Position numbers and translations under genes: made by a program. A stretch of DNA of 64,000 bases from positions 1 to 64,000 of the forward strand of contig NSIP01000013.1 in the NCBI GenBank assembly GCA_002737725.1, given 5' to 3'. This document shows, piece after piece, positions 7,745 through 17,792 of this stretch. This DNA is from Rhodospirillaceae bacterium (lineage in GTDB: Bacteria > Pseudomonadota > Alphaproteobacteria > Rhodospirillales > Rhodospirillaceae). Position 1 is the stretch's first letter. Each line of letters begins with the position of its first letter. The notes below the pieces were generated by a model. The model made no database searches and was not told the DNA's origin. It saw nothing but the letters and a program-made list of their open reading frames with translations.

Positions 7745-9166
7745 ATGCCATCGGCACGCTCAAAGTCAGTGCGGCGCAAAACGAGCGCCCGTAAAACCGT
7801 AAAACCAAAATCCAAGACACCTGTTCTTAAGGCCAAGAACGTGAGCGCGCCTGAGGCAACTCACTTTTTGCTTAAAAGTGGGCACGTCGTACTTTTTAGC
7901 TATCGCTATGCAGGCGCATACAACCACGGCTTTTCGTTCGTGAGCGCGAAGGCAAAAGCAGTGGTGGGCGTCAGCGCTGCCGCCTTGATGAAAAATGCAG
8001 GGGCTTTGCGCTTGCACCCCGACGACGTCGACCAATTCAACAATCGCGTTCTGGGCGCCATGGCGAAAGGCGAAGAGGTCAATGCGCAAATCCGCGTTTT
8101 GCACAATGCTAGCGAAGTGCATTGGGTGCAGTTAAGTGCATGGCTGCAATCGAAGAAAAACCGCGTGTCTGTCTATAATGGAATTGTGTTGGATATTGAT
8201 GCGCACAAGCTGGCAGAGGCCGACACCATCAAAATACTTGAACGCATGGAGCACGCGCAAGATATTGCCAAGCTCGGGTGGTACGACCTGAACGTTCAAG
8301 ACCGCGTGATCGACCTGACCAGCGAGTTTGCCGACAATTTAGGCTTGCCCTTCGCGCCCGGTGGCCATGTCACTGGCGTGGAAGCCGACAAATACCGTGA
8401 GGCGTTCTTGAACGCGATCCACCCCGAAGATCGCGAGCGCTATATGTCGATTATCTCTGATCCCTCCTGGCGACGGATAGAATTCGATTACCGCGTGCTG
8501 ACCCGCACCAACGAGGTGCGGCACTTGTGCTCGCGCATTCAACGCACCGCCGACAAAAACGGCAAACGCATCCGTGATTTTGCAGTCATTCTTGACATTA
8601 CTGAGCGCAAACGCCTCGAAGAGGATTTGCGTGCGCAAGCCGCGACTGATCCGCTGACGGGCGTGCCGAACCGTCGTAGCTTTGAGACAACGGCACGCCG
8701 TGAAGTCGAGCGCGCACGCCGTTATGCCAAACCATTTTCCGTATTGGCACTTGATATCGATCACTTCAAGTGCGTGAACGATAATTATGGTCACGACATT
8801 GGTGACATTGTGCTCAAGGGGATGGCGCAGATTTGTCTGGGAAAAATGCGTGTCACGGATACTCTGGCACGTCTGGGTGGTGAAGAGTTCGCCATACTGT
8901 TGCCTGAAACCGACATTGATGCTGCGACCAACTTGGCTGAACGTTTGCGCTATGCGGTCGAGGCCAATCCCATTGTCACGGCAAAGGGGGCCTTGCCCGT
9001 GACTGTCAGCCTGGGTGTTGCCCAATATGCGCCCAACGAACCCACGATTGATGCGGCACTGAAGCGCGCCGACGAAGCGCTGTATGAAGCCAAGCACGCG
9101 GGGTGCAACAAAGTGGTGGTAGCAAAGCTACCCAGCCTCGTGCGCTTGGCGGGTAAACCTGCTTAA
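7745..9166 (+). CDS. PAS-PAS-GGDEF diguanylate cyclase
   Basis: The enzyme would make the second messenger cyclic di-GMP from two GTP. The 473-residue protein has a basic N-terminal tail (about 1-30), a PAS-like domain at about 45-155, a second PAS domain at about 165-290 that ends in the usual DITERKR linker, and a GGDEF domain at about 295-455. The active-site loop is GGEEF at residues 378-382, a catalytically competent variant. An RVTD sequence at 369-372 sits exactly five residues before it, which is the RxxD inhibitory I-site for product feedback. DPLTGVPNRR and the metal-binding LDIDHFK block are also present. No transmembrane segments are seen, so it is a cytoplasmic sensor; the PAS ligand is unknown. 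It stands alone between two unrelated genes. Confidence 0.93.
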   Translation: MPSARSKSVRRKTSARKTVKPKSKTPVLKAKNVSAPEATHFLLKSGHVVLFSYRYAGAYNHGFSFVSAKAKAVVGVSAAALMKNAGALRLHPDDVDQFNNRVLGAMAKGEEVNAQIRVLHNASEVHWVQLSAWLQSKKNRVSVYNGIVLDIDAHKLAEADTIKILERMEHAQDIAKLGWYDLNVQDRVIDLTSEFADNLGLPFAPGGHVTGVEADKYREAFLNAIHPEDRERYMSIISDPSWRRIEFDYRVLTRTNEVRHLCSRIQRTADKNGKRIRDFAVILDITERKRLEEDLRAQAATDPLTGVPNRRSFETTARREVERARRYAKPFSVLALDIDHFKCVNDNYGHDIGDIVLKGMAQICLGKMRVTDTLARLGGEEFAILLPETDIDAATNLAERLRYAVEANPIVTAKGALPVTVSLGVAQYAPNEPTIDAALKRADEALYEAKHAGCNKVVVAKLPSLVRLAGKPA

Positions 9167-9189
9167 ATTACAGCCGACACCATTTCCCA

Positions 9190-9221
9190 AAAAAGAAGGG
9201 CGGTGCTAAAAAGCACCGCCC
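9190..9221 (-). terminator. Rho-independent terminator after phoH
   Basis: A perfect 10-bp stem GGGCGGTGCT (9198-9207) and AGCACCGCCC (9212-9221) with an AAAA loop. On the minus strand it is followed by CTTCTTTTTT, so it best serves the phoH gene that ends at 9266, though the stem could also stop transcripts of the cyclase gene from the other side. Confidence 0.8.
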
Positions 9222-9265
9222 CAAGTTTCAGGGACGCACCTGTTGAGTACGGTTGGGCTTTTGCC

Positions 9266-10048
<783 letters not shown>

Positions 10049-10664
10049 TTCGAACTTGTGCTCCTGGTTGGACGAAAATGTTGCCGGGCCGTGATCGGCG
10101 GCGGCTGTGTTGTCACGACGGCTTGGCGGTTCCTCTCTGCGACCGACCTTTTTAGATGTTGAAGCAAAAACACCTCCCTTGAGGGGAGGCGACGTGAGAA
10201 ACGTAGGCAAATGGTGTTGGTGTAGGCCCGAAGCCCTTTGAGGCTCCAGTTTGGGATCGGGGCTTGATGGGCCCGGATCGAAGCTTTGGTTATGATCAAA
10301 CGCCACAGACATTGATGATGGCGAAATTCCTTGTTACTTGATTAAACTCTCAGAAATTCAGACCAAAGTCACTTTATTTTGTGTGAAAATCTCATGATGC
10401 ACACCATATATTGACAATAGCAGGCTATGGTAAATGTTTCGCCGGTAATGGCAATTCCCTTAACTGAGCAGGAGAAAACTGGACCAACTTAGATAAACTG
10501 CGGTGTCCCAAGCCTCAGCATGGGTATGTGTGAGCTTTGGCTGGGCATCGTGCGACTGCTGGCTGCACGCACTTGCTGCTAGCGCTTGCTGAATTAGAAT
10601 ATCGACACTATCAAGGTCAAGGCGTGCGTTTTTGCAAAACGCTTTTTTGTCGAGGGATATGACC
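10049..10664. other. Intergenic region between phoH and the [2Fe-2S] subunit gene
   Basis: No gene is supported in this divergent region. It contains an imperfect palindrome, CCTCCC at 10173-10178 and GGGGAGG at 10183-10189 around TTGA, which resembles short intergenic palindromes of proteobacteria. The region 10320-10440 is AT-rich and probably holds promoters for the two divergent genes, but I could not pick a convincing -35/-10 pair. Confidence 0.4.
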
Positions 10665-11138
10665 ATGGCATTCAACATTACGGTAAACGGCGAGAAGAAG
10701 TCGGTCGATGTCGATCCAGAAACACCATTGCTGTGGGTGCTGCGCGACACTTTGGGACTGACTGGGACAAAATTTGGTTGCGGCATTGCCGCATGCGGTG
10801 CCTGCACCGTTCACATCGAAGGTATTGCTGAACGGGCTTGCTCAATCCCCGTTCAGTTCGCCGCCGATAAAAATATCGTCACGATTGAGGGCCTCTCGAA
10901 AGATCGTAGCCATCCGGTTCAGAAAGCCTGGATTGCCGAAGACGTGCCGCAATGCGGTTACTGCCAGCCCGGCATGATCATGGCGACGGCTGCCATGCTG
11001 AAGGATGTGCCTAACCCAACTGACGACGACATTAATACATATATTACCAACATCTGCCGCTGCGGTACCTACAACCGCATTCGCAAAGCCATCAAGCGCG
11101 CGGCCGCCGATATGGCTGGCACCGCCAAAGCCGGGTAA
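10665..11138 (+). CDS. [2Fe-2S] small subunit of a molybdenum hydroxylase (IorA/CoxS type)
   Basis: Small subunits of this type carry two [2Fe-2S] clusters and pass electrons from a molybdopterin-cytosine-dinucleotide catalytic subunit. The N-terminal plant-ferredoxin-like domain has the cysteine cluster CGIAACGAC, and the C-terminal helical domain has CGYCQPG and CRCGTY, the complete two-cluster signature. The chosen ATG 10665 has GAGGG nine bases upstream; an ATG at 10659 is too close to that site. The length, 157 residues, is normal for isoquinoline 1-oxidoreductase alpha or related subunits. No catalytic large subunit follows: the next gene is a broken GST on the other strand, then accessory genes. 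Its partner must be encoded elsewhere or be lost. Confidence 0.9.
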   Translation: MAFNITVNGEKKSVDVDPETPLLWVLRDTLGLTGTKFGCGIAACGACTVHIEGIAERACSIPVQFAADKNIVTIEGLSKDRSHPVQKAWIAEDVPQCGYCQPGMIMATAAMLKDVPNPTDDDINTYITNICRCGTYNRIRKAIKRAAADMAGTAKAG

Positions 11139-11154
11139 AACCGCTTAAAATAAG

Positions 11155-11804
11155 CTACTTCAATTTGGCCGCCGCGGCGTCATGCTCGGCGGCCATTTTT
11201 GCGTCCATCTCGCCGACTTTCTTGGAAGCCGGACGCGACATCACTCGGTCACGGTAGCTTACAAACTCAGGTGTCTCTGGAACAAGCTTAAGGCCGATCA
11301 TTCAGCCTATCGCCGTGCCCCATAGAATATCTACCGCCGTGAAACGCTCACCGCAGATCTACGCCCTTTTTTCAATTGGTCGCTGACGGTCTTCAACGTG
11401 GTATCGAAATCGCCATACGGCGACATGCCCATTGGTGCGGGCTCGCGCTTCATCGCCTTGTCGACAACGGCGGGCTCAAAACTTGAGCCGCAAAAAACCA
11501 GACAGCGGATGAAGGGGCCGCGTAGGGGATCGCCAATGGCTGGGGTTAATCCTGCTTTCGGAAATAGGTCGGCGAGGTAAAGATAGATGGCACTTTGTTC
11601 GGTGATCAGCGCCTCCCCGTGTTTGACGGCCGGCACTTTACCCATGGGGTTGATCGCCATATAGGCGGGCTTGCGTTAGTTGCCCGCCTTCATGTTGACG
11701 GCGTGCAAAGTGTAGGGCGCGCCCAGTTCTTCCAGCAAGATCAACGCACCGGTCGAGCGCGTATTGGGGGAATGAAACAGCGTGACCTTTTGATCGGCGG
11801 TCAT
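11155..11804 (-). pseudogene. Broken glutathione S-transferase
   Basis: ATG 11804, after an AGGGAG site, starts a GST N-terminal thioredoxin fold (HSPNTRSTGALILLEEL). Codon 43 is TAA (11676-11678), after which the same frame continues with INPMGKVPAVKHG, the cis-Pro block, and ITEQSAIYLYLADLFP. Near 11365-11375 the frame shifts; the C-terminal domain then reads ERFTAVDILWGTAIG in another frame, is cut by a TGA at 11302-11304, and ends SYRDRVMSRPASKK with a charged tail and TAG at 11155-11157. Two nonsense codons and a frameshift make it a clear pseudogene. It lies inside the Mo-hydroxylase accessory cluster, on the opposite strand. Confidence 0.88.
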
Positions 11805-11877
11805 GGCAGATGCTCCCTGGTTTAGCGTTGGGATTCAGATAATATATTACCCATCATTGTTCATACAAAAGCTGTGC

Positions 11878-12783
11878 ATGGCCCCCATCACTTTCCCCAC
11901 CACCATCGACCAAACTACCGAACTGCTGCGCAGTGGGGGCTATGTGTCTGACCGCGCTTTGGCGACATCGCTATATTTGGCGTTGGCTATGAAGCGCCCG
12001 CTATTTTTGGAAGGCGAGGCAGGCGTCGGCAAGACCGAGATCGCCAAGGTGCTCTCGAGCACATTGCAGCGCGATCTGATTCGGCTGCAGTGTTACGAGG
12101 GCCTGGATGTGTCATCGGCGGTGTACGAGTGGAACTATCCACGCCAGATCATGGCCATCCGCTTGGTCGAAGCCTCGGGCAAAAGCACCGATGCTGCGCA
12201 GCAAATTTATTCAGAACAATATTTGATCAAGCGGCCGTTGCTACAGGCGCTTGAAAAGCACGACAGCGGCCCGCCGGTGCTGCTAATCGACGAATTAGAT
12301 CGCACCGATGAGCCGTTTGAAGCGTTTTTACTCGAGGTGCTCTCGGATTTTCAGGTCACAATCCCCGAGCTTGGCACGGTGAAGGCCGAGCAGCCGCCGA
12401 TTGTAATCATCACCTCGAACCGCACCCGCGAAATTCACGATGCCCTGAAACGCCGCTGCCTGTATCACTGGGTCGATTATCCCAACGCAGATCGCGAGCG
12501 CGCGATTCTGGCGGCCAAGGCACCCGATGTGGGCGCGTCACTGGGAGCCCAGGTGGTCAGCTTCGTACAAATGCTGCGCGGGATGGAATTGTTCAAGCCG
12601 CCCGGCATTGCCGAGACGATTGATTGGGCGATGGCCTTGAAAACGCTCAATGCGCGCGAGCTTGACCCCGCAACCGTCGACGCCACACTGGGAGTGGTGC
12701 TGAAATATCAGGATGATATTGTGCGCGTGCGCGGCGATGTGGCAGCCAAAGGCGTTGTTAGCGCGAAGAAAGCTGCAGAGTAG
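11878..12783 (+). CDS. MoxR-family AAA+ ATPase (CoxD type)
   Basis: MoxR ATPases act with VWA proteins as metal-centre or complex assembly chaperones; CoxD helps build the CuMoSO cluster in CO dehydrogenase and related proteins accompany other Mo hydroxylases. Walker A GEAGVGKT is at residues 46-53 and Walker B LLIDELD at 135-141, with sensor-1 IITSNRTREI later. I start at ATG 11878, giving 301 residues beginning MAPITFP; the longer frame from 11803 overlaps the start of the broken GST and adds unconserved sequence. It ends nine bases before the coxE-like gene, so the pair should be co-transcribed. Confidence 0.88.
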   Translation: MAPITFPTTIDQTTELLRSGGYVSDRALATSLYLALAMKRPLFLEGEAGVGKTEIAKVLSSTLQRDLIRLQCYEGLDVSSAVYEWNYPRQIMAIRLVEASGKSTDAAQQIYSEQYLIKRPLLQALEKHDSGPPVLLIDELDRTDEPFEAFLLEVLSDFQVTIPELGTVKAEQPPIVIITSNRTREIHDALKRRCLYHWVDYPNADRERAILAAKAPDVGASLGAQVVSFVQMLRGMELFKPPGIAETIDWAMALKTLNARELDPATVDATLGVVLKYQDDIVRVRGDVAAKGVVSAKKAAE

Positions 12784-12791
12784 GGGCCGTC

Positions 12792-13991
12792 ATGACCTCG
12801 ACGATTCCCAACAACATCATGCACTTCGCGCGCATCTTGCGCCGTGCCGGGTTGCCGATTGGCCCAGGTAAAGTGATCGCGGCGTTACAGGCCCTGCCCT
12901 TGATCAACATCACTAGCAAGGATGACGTTTACTGGACGTTGCATGCGCTGTTTGTGAACCGCCATGCACAAAGTGAATTATTCAAGCTGGCCTTTGACAG
13001 ATTTTGGCGTTCGCCTGACCACGTGAATGATGATTTATCCCTGATCGACCAAGCGCAAAAACAACGCGGCGATCACGACCCCCAAATCTTGCCGCGACGT
13101 ATCTCCGAGGCTTTCGCTGAGCTTGATAGCACTCACCCGCGCATCATCGAGAACGAGTCATCGCCCGACGAAAACATGATAGAGGCTGTGGCTAGCTGGT
13201 CGGCGTCGGAAAAATTGCGCAGCCAAGATTTTGAGACCATGAGTGCCGCTGAAATGTCTGAGGCCAAAAAGCTGATGGCAGCGTTGCGGTTGCCAATTCC
13301 GACTGTGTGCACACGGCGATATGCCGCCGCAGCTAAAGGCCAGCGCATTGATTTGCGCGCCACCTTGCGCTCATCGCTGGCCACAGGCGATTTAGTTTAT
13401 CTGAAACGCCGCGCGCCGACCGAGCGCCATCCACCGCTCGTCGTACTGTGTGATATCTCGGGGTCCATGGCGGCTTATGCCCACATGTTGCTGCACTTCT
13501 TGCATAGCATCACCAATGATCGCAACCGTGTGCATGTGTTTTTATTTGGTACGCGCCTGACGAATGTGACTCGCGAGCTGAAGCACCGCGACCCCGATGT
13601 GGCCTTGGCCCGCGTTGGGAGCACGGTGCAAGATTGGTCAGGCGGCACGCGCATCGGCGAGGCTTTGGGCCAGTTCAACCATCTGTGGTCGCGGCGTGTC
13701 TTGGGGCAGGGTGCTGTGACGTTGCTGATTACGGATGGGCTCGATCGCGACGGCGGAGCAGGCCTAGCCATGGAAACCAAACGACTGCAACGCTCAAGCC
13801 GGCGGCTGATCTGGCTGAATCCACTGCTCCGTTATGCGGGCTTCGAGCCCAAGTCGGCTGGCATTCGCGCGATGCTGCCCCACGTCGATGAATTCCGCAC
13901 GGTTCATAACCTCGACAGTCTTGCTACCCTTGTGAGCGCACTGTCGAAGGTGTCGTCAGCCCGGCGCGAATTTGCTGCTGTTGCCGCCTAA
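12792..13991 (+). CDS. CoxE-like VWA domain protein
   Basis: CoxE proteins are the VWA partners of MoxR/CoxD ATPases. The 399-residue protein has the family's helical N-terminal region (about 1-190, beginning with FARILRRAGLPIGP) and a C-terminal von Willebrand A domain in which the metal-ion-dependent adhesion site DISGS is at 221-225 and a later TLLITDGLDRD supplies the other metal ligand. There is no signal peptide, as expected of a cytoplasmic assembly factor. It follows the ATPase gene by eight bases. Confidence 0.88.
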   Translation: MTSTIPNNIMHFARILRRAGLPIGPGKVIAALQALPLINITSKDDVYWTLHALFVNRHAQSELFKLAFDRFWRSPDHVNDDLSLIDQAQKQRGDHDPQILPRRISEAFAELDSTHPRIIENESSPDENMIEAVASWSASEKLRSQDFETMSAAEMSEAKKLMAALRLPIPTVCTRRYAAAAKGQRIDLRATLRSSLATGDLVYLKRRAPTERHPPLVVLCDISGSMAAYAHMLLHFLHSITNDRNRVHVFLFGTRLTNVTRELKHRDPDVALARVGSTVQDWSGGTRIGEALGQFNHLWSRRVLGQGAVTLLITDGLDRDGGAGLAMETKRLQRSSRRLIWLNPLLRYAGFEPKSAGIRAMLPHVDEFRTVHNLDSLATLVSALSKVSSARREFAAVAA

Positions 13992-14038
13992 CCTCGGCTT
14001 GCTTAAGTTAGTTCGGCCCACAACATTGGAATGACCCC

Positions 14039-14356
14039 ATGTCAGATACCCAAGCTCTTGATCACATCACCGCCTGGCGCGCGTCTGGGCATAAAGCAGC
14101 CTTAGCAACCGTCGTTCAAACCTGGGGCTCGTCGCCGCGCCCGGCCGGTAGCCATATGGCCATCAACGACACGGGGGAATTTATCGGGTCGGTTTCAGGT
14201 GGTTGCATTGAGGGTGCCGTGATCAATGCGGCGCGCGAAGTGATGGCGTCGGGTAAGTCTCAGATATTAGAATTTGGCGTCACCAACGAAATGGCCTGGG
14301 ATGTGGGCCTGGCCTGCGGTGGCAAAGTGCGCGTCTTCGTGGACGCGGTCGAATGA
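14039..14356 (+). CDS. XdhC/CoxI family protein, N-terminal domain only
   Basis: XdhC-type proteins bind molybdenum cofactor and help sulfurate and insert it into Mo hydroxylases. This 105-residue protein is only the first domain: VQTWGSSPRPAGSHM and SGGCIEGAV are the conserved family blocks, and it ends with a CGGKVRVFV segment. The second, Rossmann-type domain is encoded separately by the next gene, which starts inside this stop codon (ATGA). Such splitting into two genes is known in the CoxF/XdhC group. Confidence 0.85.
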   Translation: MSDTQALDHITAWRASGHKAALATVVQTWGSSPRPAGSHMAINDTGEFIGSVSGGCIEGAVINAAREVMASGKSQILEFGVTNEMAWDVGLACGGKVRVFVDAVE

Positions 14357-15045
14357 AGCTTGGTCTTCTCTCCCAACTTCAATCACGCATTGCGGCTAAA
14401 GCACCGTGCGCCTTGGTCACCGACACAACAACCGGAGCCCAGACGATTGTCGGCGGCGGGGAAGTTGTTGGTGAACTCAGTTTGAGTGCTGATGCATTAG
14501 CGGAAATAAACCGTCTCATTAGCGCCAATCAATCGAACATGATCGACGCGTCGACGTTGTTTGTTCGCGTTTATAGTCCGTTGCCCCGCATGGTGATTGT
14601 CGGCGCAGTGCATATTGCACAATCCCTGGTGCCCATGGCGCAATTAGCAGGCTTCGAGGCGATTGTGATTGATCCGCGATCTGCATTCTTAACGGCTAGC
14701 AAACTCGCAGGTGCCACAGCCATTGAAGAGTGGCCTGATGATGGCATGAAAAAAGTGCAACCCGATTCGCGCACGGCCGTGGTGACGCTGACGCATGACC
14801 CCAAGCTCGACGATCCTGCATTGCTCGCGGCATTGCGTTCGCCAGCTTTTTACATTGGCGCATTAGGTAGTCGCAAAACGCACGAGAAAAGACTGCAGAG
14901 ATTGCGGGACGAAGGATCCACCGACGCAGATTTGACGCGGATTCGTGGGCCTGTGGGGTTGAACATAAACGCCATATCGCCTGCTGAAATTGCCGTGTCC
15001 ATTGTCGCACAAGTGATTGAAGCCCTGCGCGCTGGGGCGAAATAG
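14353..15045 (+). CDS. XdhC Rossmann-domain protein
   Basis: The 230-residue product carries the XdhC C-terminal Rossmann fold: MVIVGAVHIAQSL in the nucleotide-binding position, then IDPR and a conserved FYIGALGSRKTHEKR block. The usual glycine-rich GxGxxA is here GAVHIA. The N-terminal 75 residues are a short linker region. It overlaps the preceding XdhC-domain gene by four bases and sits five bases before the Mo-cofactor cytidylyltransferase fusion gene, so all three are likely one transcript for Mo-cofactor maturation and insertion. Confidence 0.85.
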   Translation: MKLGLLSQLQSRIAAKAPCALVTDTTTGAQTIVGGGEVVGELSLSADALAEINRLISANQSNMIDASTLFVRVYSPLPRMVIVGAVHIAQSLVPMAQLAGFEAIVIDPRSAFLTASKLAGATAIEEWPDDGMKKVQPDSRTAVVTLTHDPKLDDPALLAALRSPAFYIGALGSRKTHEKRLQRLRDEGSTDADLTRIRGPVGLNINAISPAEIAVSIVAQVIEALRAGAK

Positions 15046-15050
15046 AAATC

Positions 15051-16682
15051 ATGAAGTTTGGTTCGTTCCCCATCTCTGCTGCCGACGGCGTGATCCTGGC
15101 GCACACGTATCGCCGTGCAGGACTGATACTAAAAAAAGGGCACGTGATCGGCCCCGAAGATATTGAAGCGCTGGTGAAGTCGGGCGCAGTTGAAATTATC
15201 GGCGCGCTGCTTGAGCCCGGCGATATGGGCGAGGACGCGGCCGCCGGGCGCGTTGCGGCCTGCGTTGCGGGGGGTGGTGTGCAATTATCGGACGCCCGCA
15301 CGGGGCGCTGTAACCTGGACGCCACTGTTGATGGCATCGTCACCGTTGATGCTACCGCCATTACAGCGGCTAATTTGATTGATGAAGCTGTAACGATTGC
15401 CACATTGGCTGACAAAACAGCCGTGCGCCGCGGCCAAACGATTGCAACCGTGAAAATAATTCCCTTCGCTGTTTCATCGCAGACCATGGTCGGGGTCGAG
15501 GGGGCTTTGCGCAGGCCTGCCGTACGTGTCGCCGCATACCAAGCAAAACTATTTGCGTTGATCAATACACTGCTGCCGGGTCTGAAACCTTCTGTCATCG
15601 AGTCCACAACATTAGTCACGCGGGAACGTATTTCATCTGTCGGCGGAACCATGCCCGATGTGCGCAATTGCGAACACGATGCGGCTGCGACCACGATAGC
15701 GATACAAGAAGCACTGGCTGCTAAGCCCGATATCCTCCTCATTGCGGGCGCTTCGGCCACCGTCGACCGTGGCGACATTGTGCCCTCAGCGATCATTGCT
15801 GCTGGCGGTGTCATTGATCACTTCGGCATGCCGGTAGACCCGGGCAATTTGTTGTTGCTGGGGCGCATCGGCGCTGTTCCTGTGCTGGTGCTGCCGGGTT
15901 GTGCGCGTTCGCGCAAACTCAATGGCTTTGATTGGGTGTTGCAGCGTTTAGCGGCTAATATCCCAGCCACGCGTGACGATATTATGCGTATGGGGGCAGG
16001 GGGGCTGCTGGTTGATACGCCGTCGAGGCCGCTGCCGCGTGACCGGGCTGTACAGCCCGAAGTGATGCCAGCACCGCCACACATTGCTGCGTTGGTATTG
16101 GCTGCGGGTCAATCGCGGCGTATGGGCGGGCCAAATAAATTGCTGATGGATGTCGACGGCAAACTGCTGATTCGCAAAACAGTTGATACAATTACCGAGG
16201 CAGGTTTGCGAGACATCGTAGTGGTTGTCGGTCACCAAGAAGCCGACATTCGCGCTGCCCTAGCCGGAGCCTCGGTGCTGTTTGTGGCCAACCCTGATTT
16301 TGCTGATGGCTTATCGACGTCTTTGAAAGTCGGGCTTGGTGCGATGGCGCCTGAAGCCGAAGCCGCGCTGGTGTGCCTGGGCGATATGCCGCTGTTACGG
16401 GCTGATCATTTGCAACAGTTAGTGGCTGGCTTCGACCCCGTGGGCGATAAACTGATTGGTGTACCGACACACAATGGCAAACGCGGAAACCCCATTTTAT
16501 GGGCGCGGCGGTTCTTCGAGGATATACGCCAGGTCAGCGGCGATACGGGCGCGCGGCACCTCATTGGCGTGCATGAATCCCTTGTTTACGAAGTGGAATT
16601 TGACGACACTGCTGTCTTAACGGATCTGGACACTGCCGAGCAGTGGCAGCGCTTCCGGGCCGAGCGGGGACTGGCCGATTAA
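15051..16682 (+). CDS. Fusion of molybdopterin-binding domain and Mo-cofactor cytidylyltransferase (MocA-like)
   Basis: Residues about 1-335 form a MoeA/MogA-like molybdopterin-binding module, with the core ILLIAGASATVDRGD. Residues about 345-543 form a nucleotidyltransferase of the MobA/MocA type with the signature LAAGQSRRMGG at about 349-359 and a downstream LVCLGDMPLL metal-binding block. The C-terminal domain should attach CMP to Mo-molybdopterin to give the cytosine dinucleotide form used by xanthine-dehydrogenase-family enzymes; CTP preference is inferred from context and the LAAGxSxRMG pattern. The two-domain arrangement is known in alphaproteobacteria. It closes the accessory cluster. 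Confidence 0.87.
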   Translation: MKFGSFPISAADGVILAHTYRRAGLILKKGHVIGPEDIEALVKSGAVEIIGALLEPGDMGEDAAAGRVAACVAGGGVQLSDARTGRCNLDATVDGIVTVDATAITAANLIDEAVTIATLADKTAVRRGQTIATVKIIPFAVSSQTMVGVEGALRRPAVRVAAYQAKLFALINTLLPGLKPSVIESTTLVTRERISSVGGTMPDVRNCEHDAAATTIAIQEALAAKPDILLIAGASATVDRGDIVPSAIIAAGGVIDHFGMPVDPGNLLLLGRIGAVPVLVLPGCARSRKLNGFDWVLQRLAANIPATRDDIMRMGAGGLLVDTPSRPLPRDRAVQPEVMPAPPHIAALVLAAGQSRRMGGPNKLLMDVDGKLLIRKTVDTITEAGLRDIVVVVGHQEADIRAALAGASVLFVANPDFADGLSTSLKVGLGAMAPEAEAALVCLGDMPLLRADHLQQLVAGFDPVGDKLIGVPTHNGKRGNPILWARRFFEDIRQVSGDTGARHLIGVHESLVYEVEFDDTAVLTDLDTAEQWQRFRAERGLAD

Positions 16683-16702
16683 GTTTGCCAAGGGGGAGCG
16701 CG

Positions 16703-17746
16703 ATGCCTGATGGAAACGTTGAGCACCATTCAACCGATGTGATTGTCGTCGGCGCTGGCCCGGTGGGCCTGTTTGCCGTTTTTGAGCTGGGCCTGTTGGG
16801 GCTACAAGCTCACGTCATCGATATTATGGACAAAGCGGGTGGCCAGTGCGCCGAGCTTTACCCCGAAAAAGCGATCCTCGATATCCCCAGCCGTTTGAAA
16901 ATCACTGGGCAGGAATTGGTCAATGATCTGCTCGAACAAATCGCACCCTTCAAACCAAAGATGCAACTCGGCGAAATGGCCGCCTCACTGACGAAGCTTG
17001 AGGACGGCAAATGGCGGCTGACGACCGATGCGGGCACCATTATCGATGCGGCGGTGATTTGCATTGCAGGCGGCGGCGGCAGTTTCACGCCCAAAAAACC
17101 GAAGCTCGAAGGCCTTGAGCAATTCGAGGGTAAGTCGGTGTTCTACTCGGTTCGCAAAATGGAAAACTTCCGCGGCAAGAATGTGATGATTGCCGGCGGC
17201 GGCGATTCTGCGCTGGACTGGACCGTGAACCTCAACCCCGTTGTTAGTGGCATGTCTCTGGTGCACCGTCGCAATGAATTTCGCGGCATGCAGGCCACCG
17301 TTGATCAGATGTACGCGCTGGTGAAAGCGGGCAAGGTTGATTTGCAAATTGCCGAAACCGTGCGGCTGAATGGCGTGGGCGGCAAGCTTGAATCCGTCAC
17401 GCTGAAAAGCGCCGAGAAGGGCGAATATGAGGTGCCCGCCGATGTTTTTTTACCGTTCTATGGCCTGACCATGAAACTGGGCCCCATTGCCGATTGGGGC
17501 ATTAACATCGATAGTAACAAAATCCCGGTGAATACCGAAAGCTTCGAGACCAATGTGAAGGGTATCTTCTGTATTGGGGATATGTGCGATTACCCCGGAA
17601 AATTAAAGCTGATCCTGTCCGGATTCCATGAATCGGCCTTGATGGCCCATGGGTCTTTCCATTATGCAAGACCCAACCAAAAGCTGAGATTCGAGCACAC
17701 CACCTCGAGTTCCAGCATCCAGGCCAAACTCGGCGTTTCTGCTTAA
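16703..17746 (+). CDS. Ferredoxin--NADP reductase, thioredoxin-reductase-like type
   Basis: This FAD enzyme moves electrons between NADPH and ferredoxin. The FAD motif GAGPVG is near residue 20, the GGQCAELYPEK block follows (this class lacks the CxxC pair of true thioredoxin reductase), and the NADPH domain has IAGGGDSALDW and VHRRNEFR. The C-terminal FAD block GIFCIGDMCDYPGKLKL is intact. I use ATG 16703, which has AGGGGGAG upstream, giving 347 residues; the longer frame from 16643 overlaps the previous gene. A ferredoxin gene follows after 46 bases and is the obvious partner. Confidence 0.92.
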   Translation: MPDGNVEHHSTDVIVVGAGPVGLFAVFELGLLGLQAHVIDIMDKAGGQCAELYPEKAILDIPSRLKITGQELVNDLLEQIAPFKPKMQLGEMAASLTKLEDGKWRLTTDAGTIIDAAVICIAGGGGSFTPKKPKLEGLEQFEGKSVFYSVRKMENFRGKNVMIAGGGDSALDWTVNLNPVVSGMSLVHRRNEFRGMQATVDQMYALVKAGKVDLQIAETVRLNGVGGKLESVTLKSAEKGEYEVPADVFLPFYGLTMKLGPIADWGINIDSNKIPVNTESFETNVKGIFCIGDMCDYPGKLKLILSGFHESALMAHGSFHYARPNQKLRFEHTTSSSSIQAKLGVSA

Positions 17747-17792
17747 GCAAATACGTTCGATCTGGCCTGTTAACCACCGATCAGGACGGCCC

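Noticed and set aside
10052-10312. N-terminal extension of phoH
   Set aside because: The extension translates a palindromic intergenic sequence and low-complexity residues, and a proper AGGAG site stands in front of ATG 10048.
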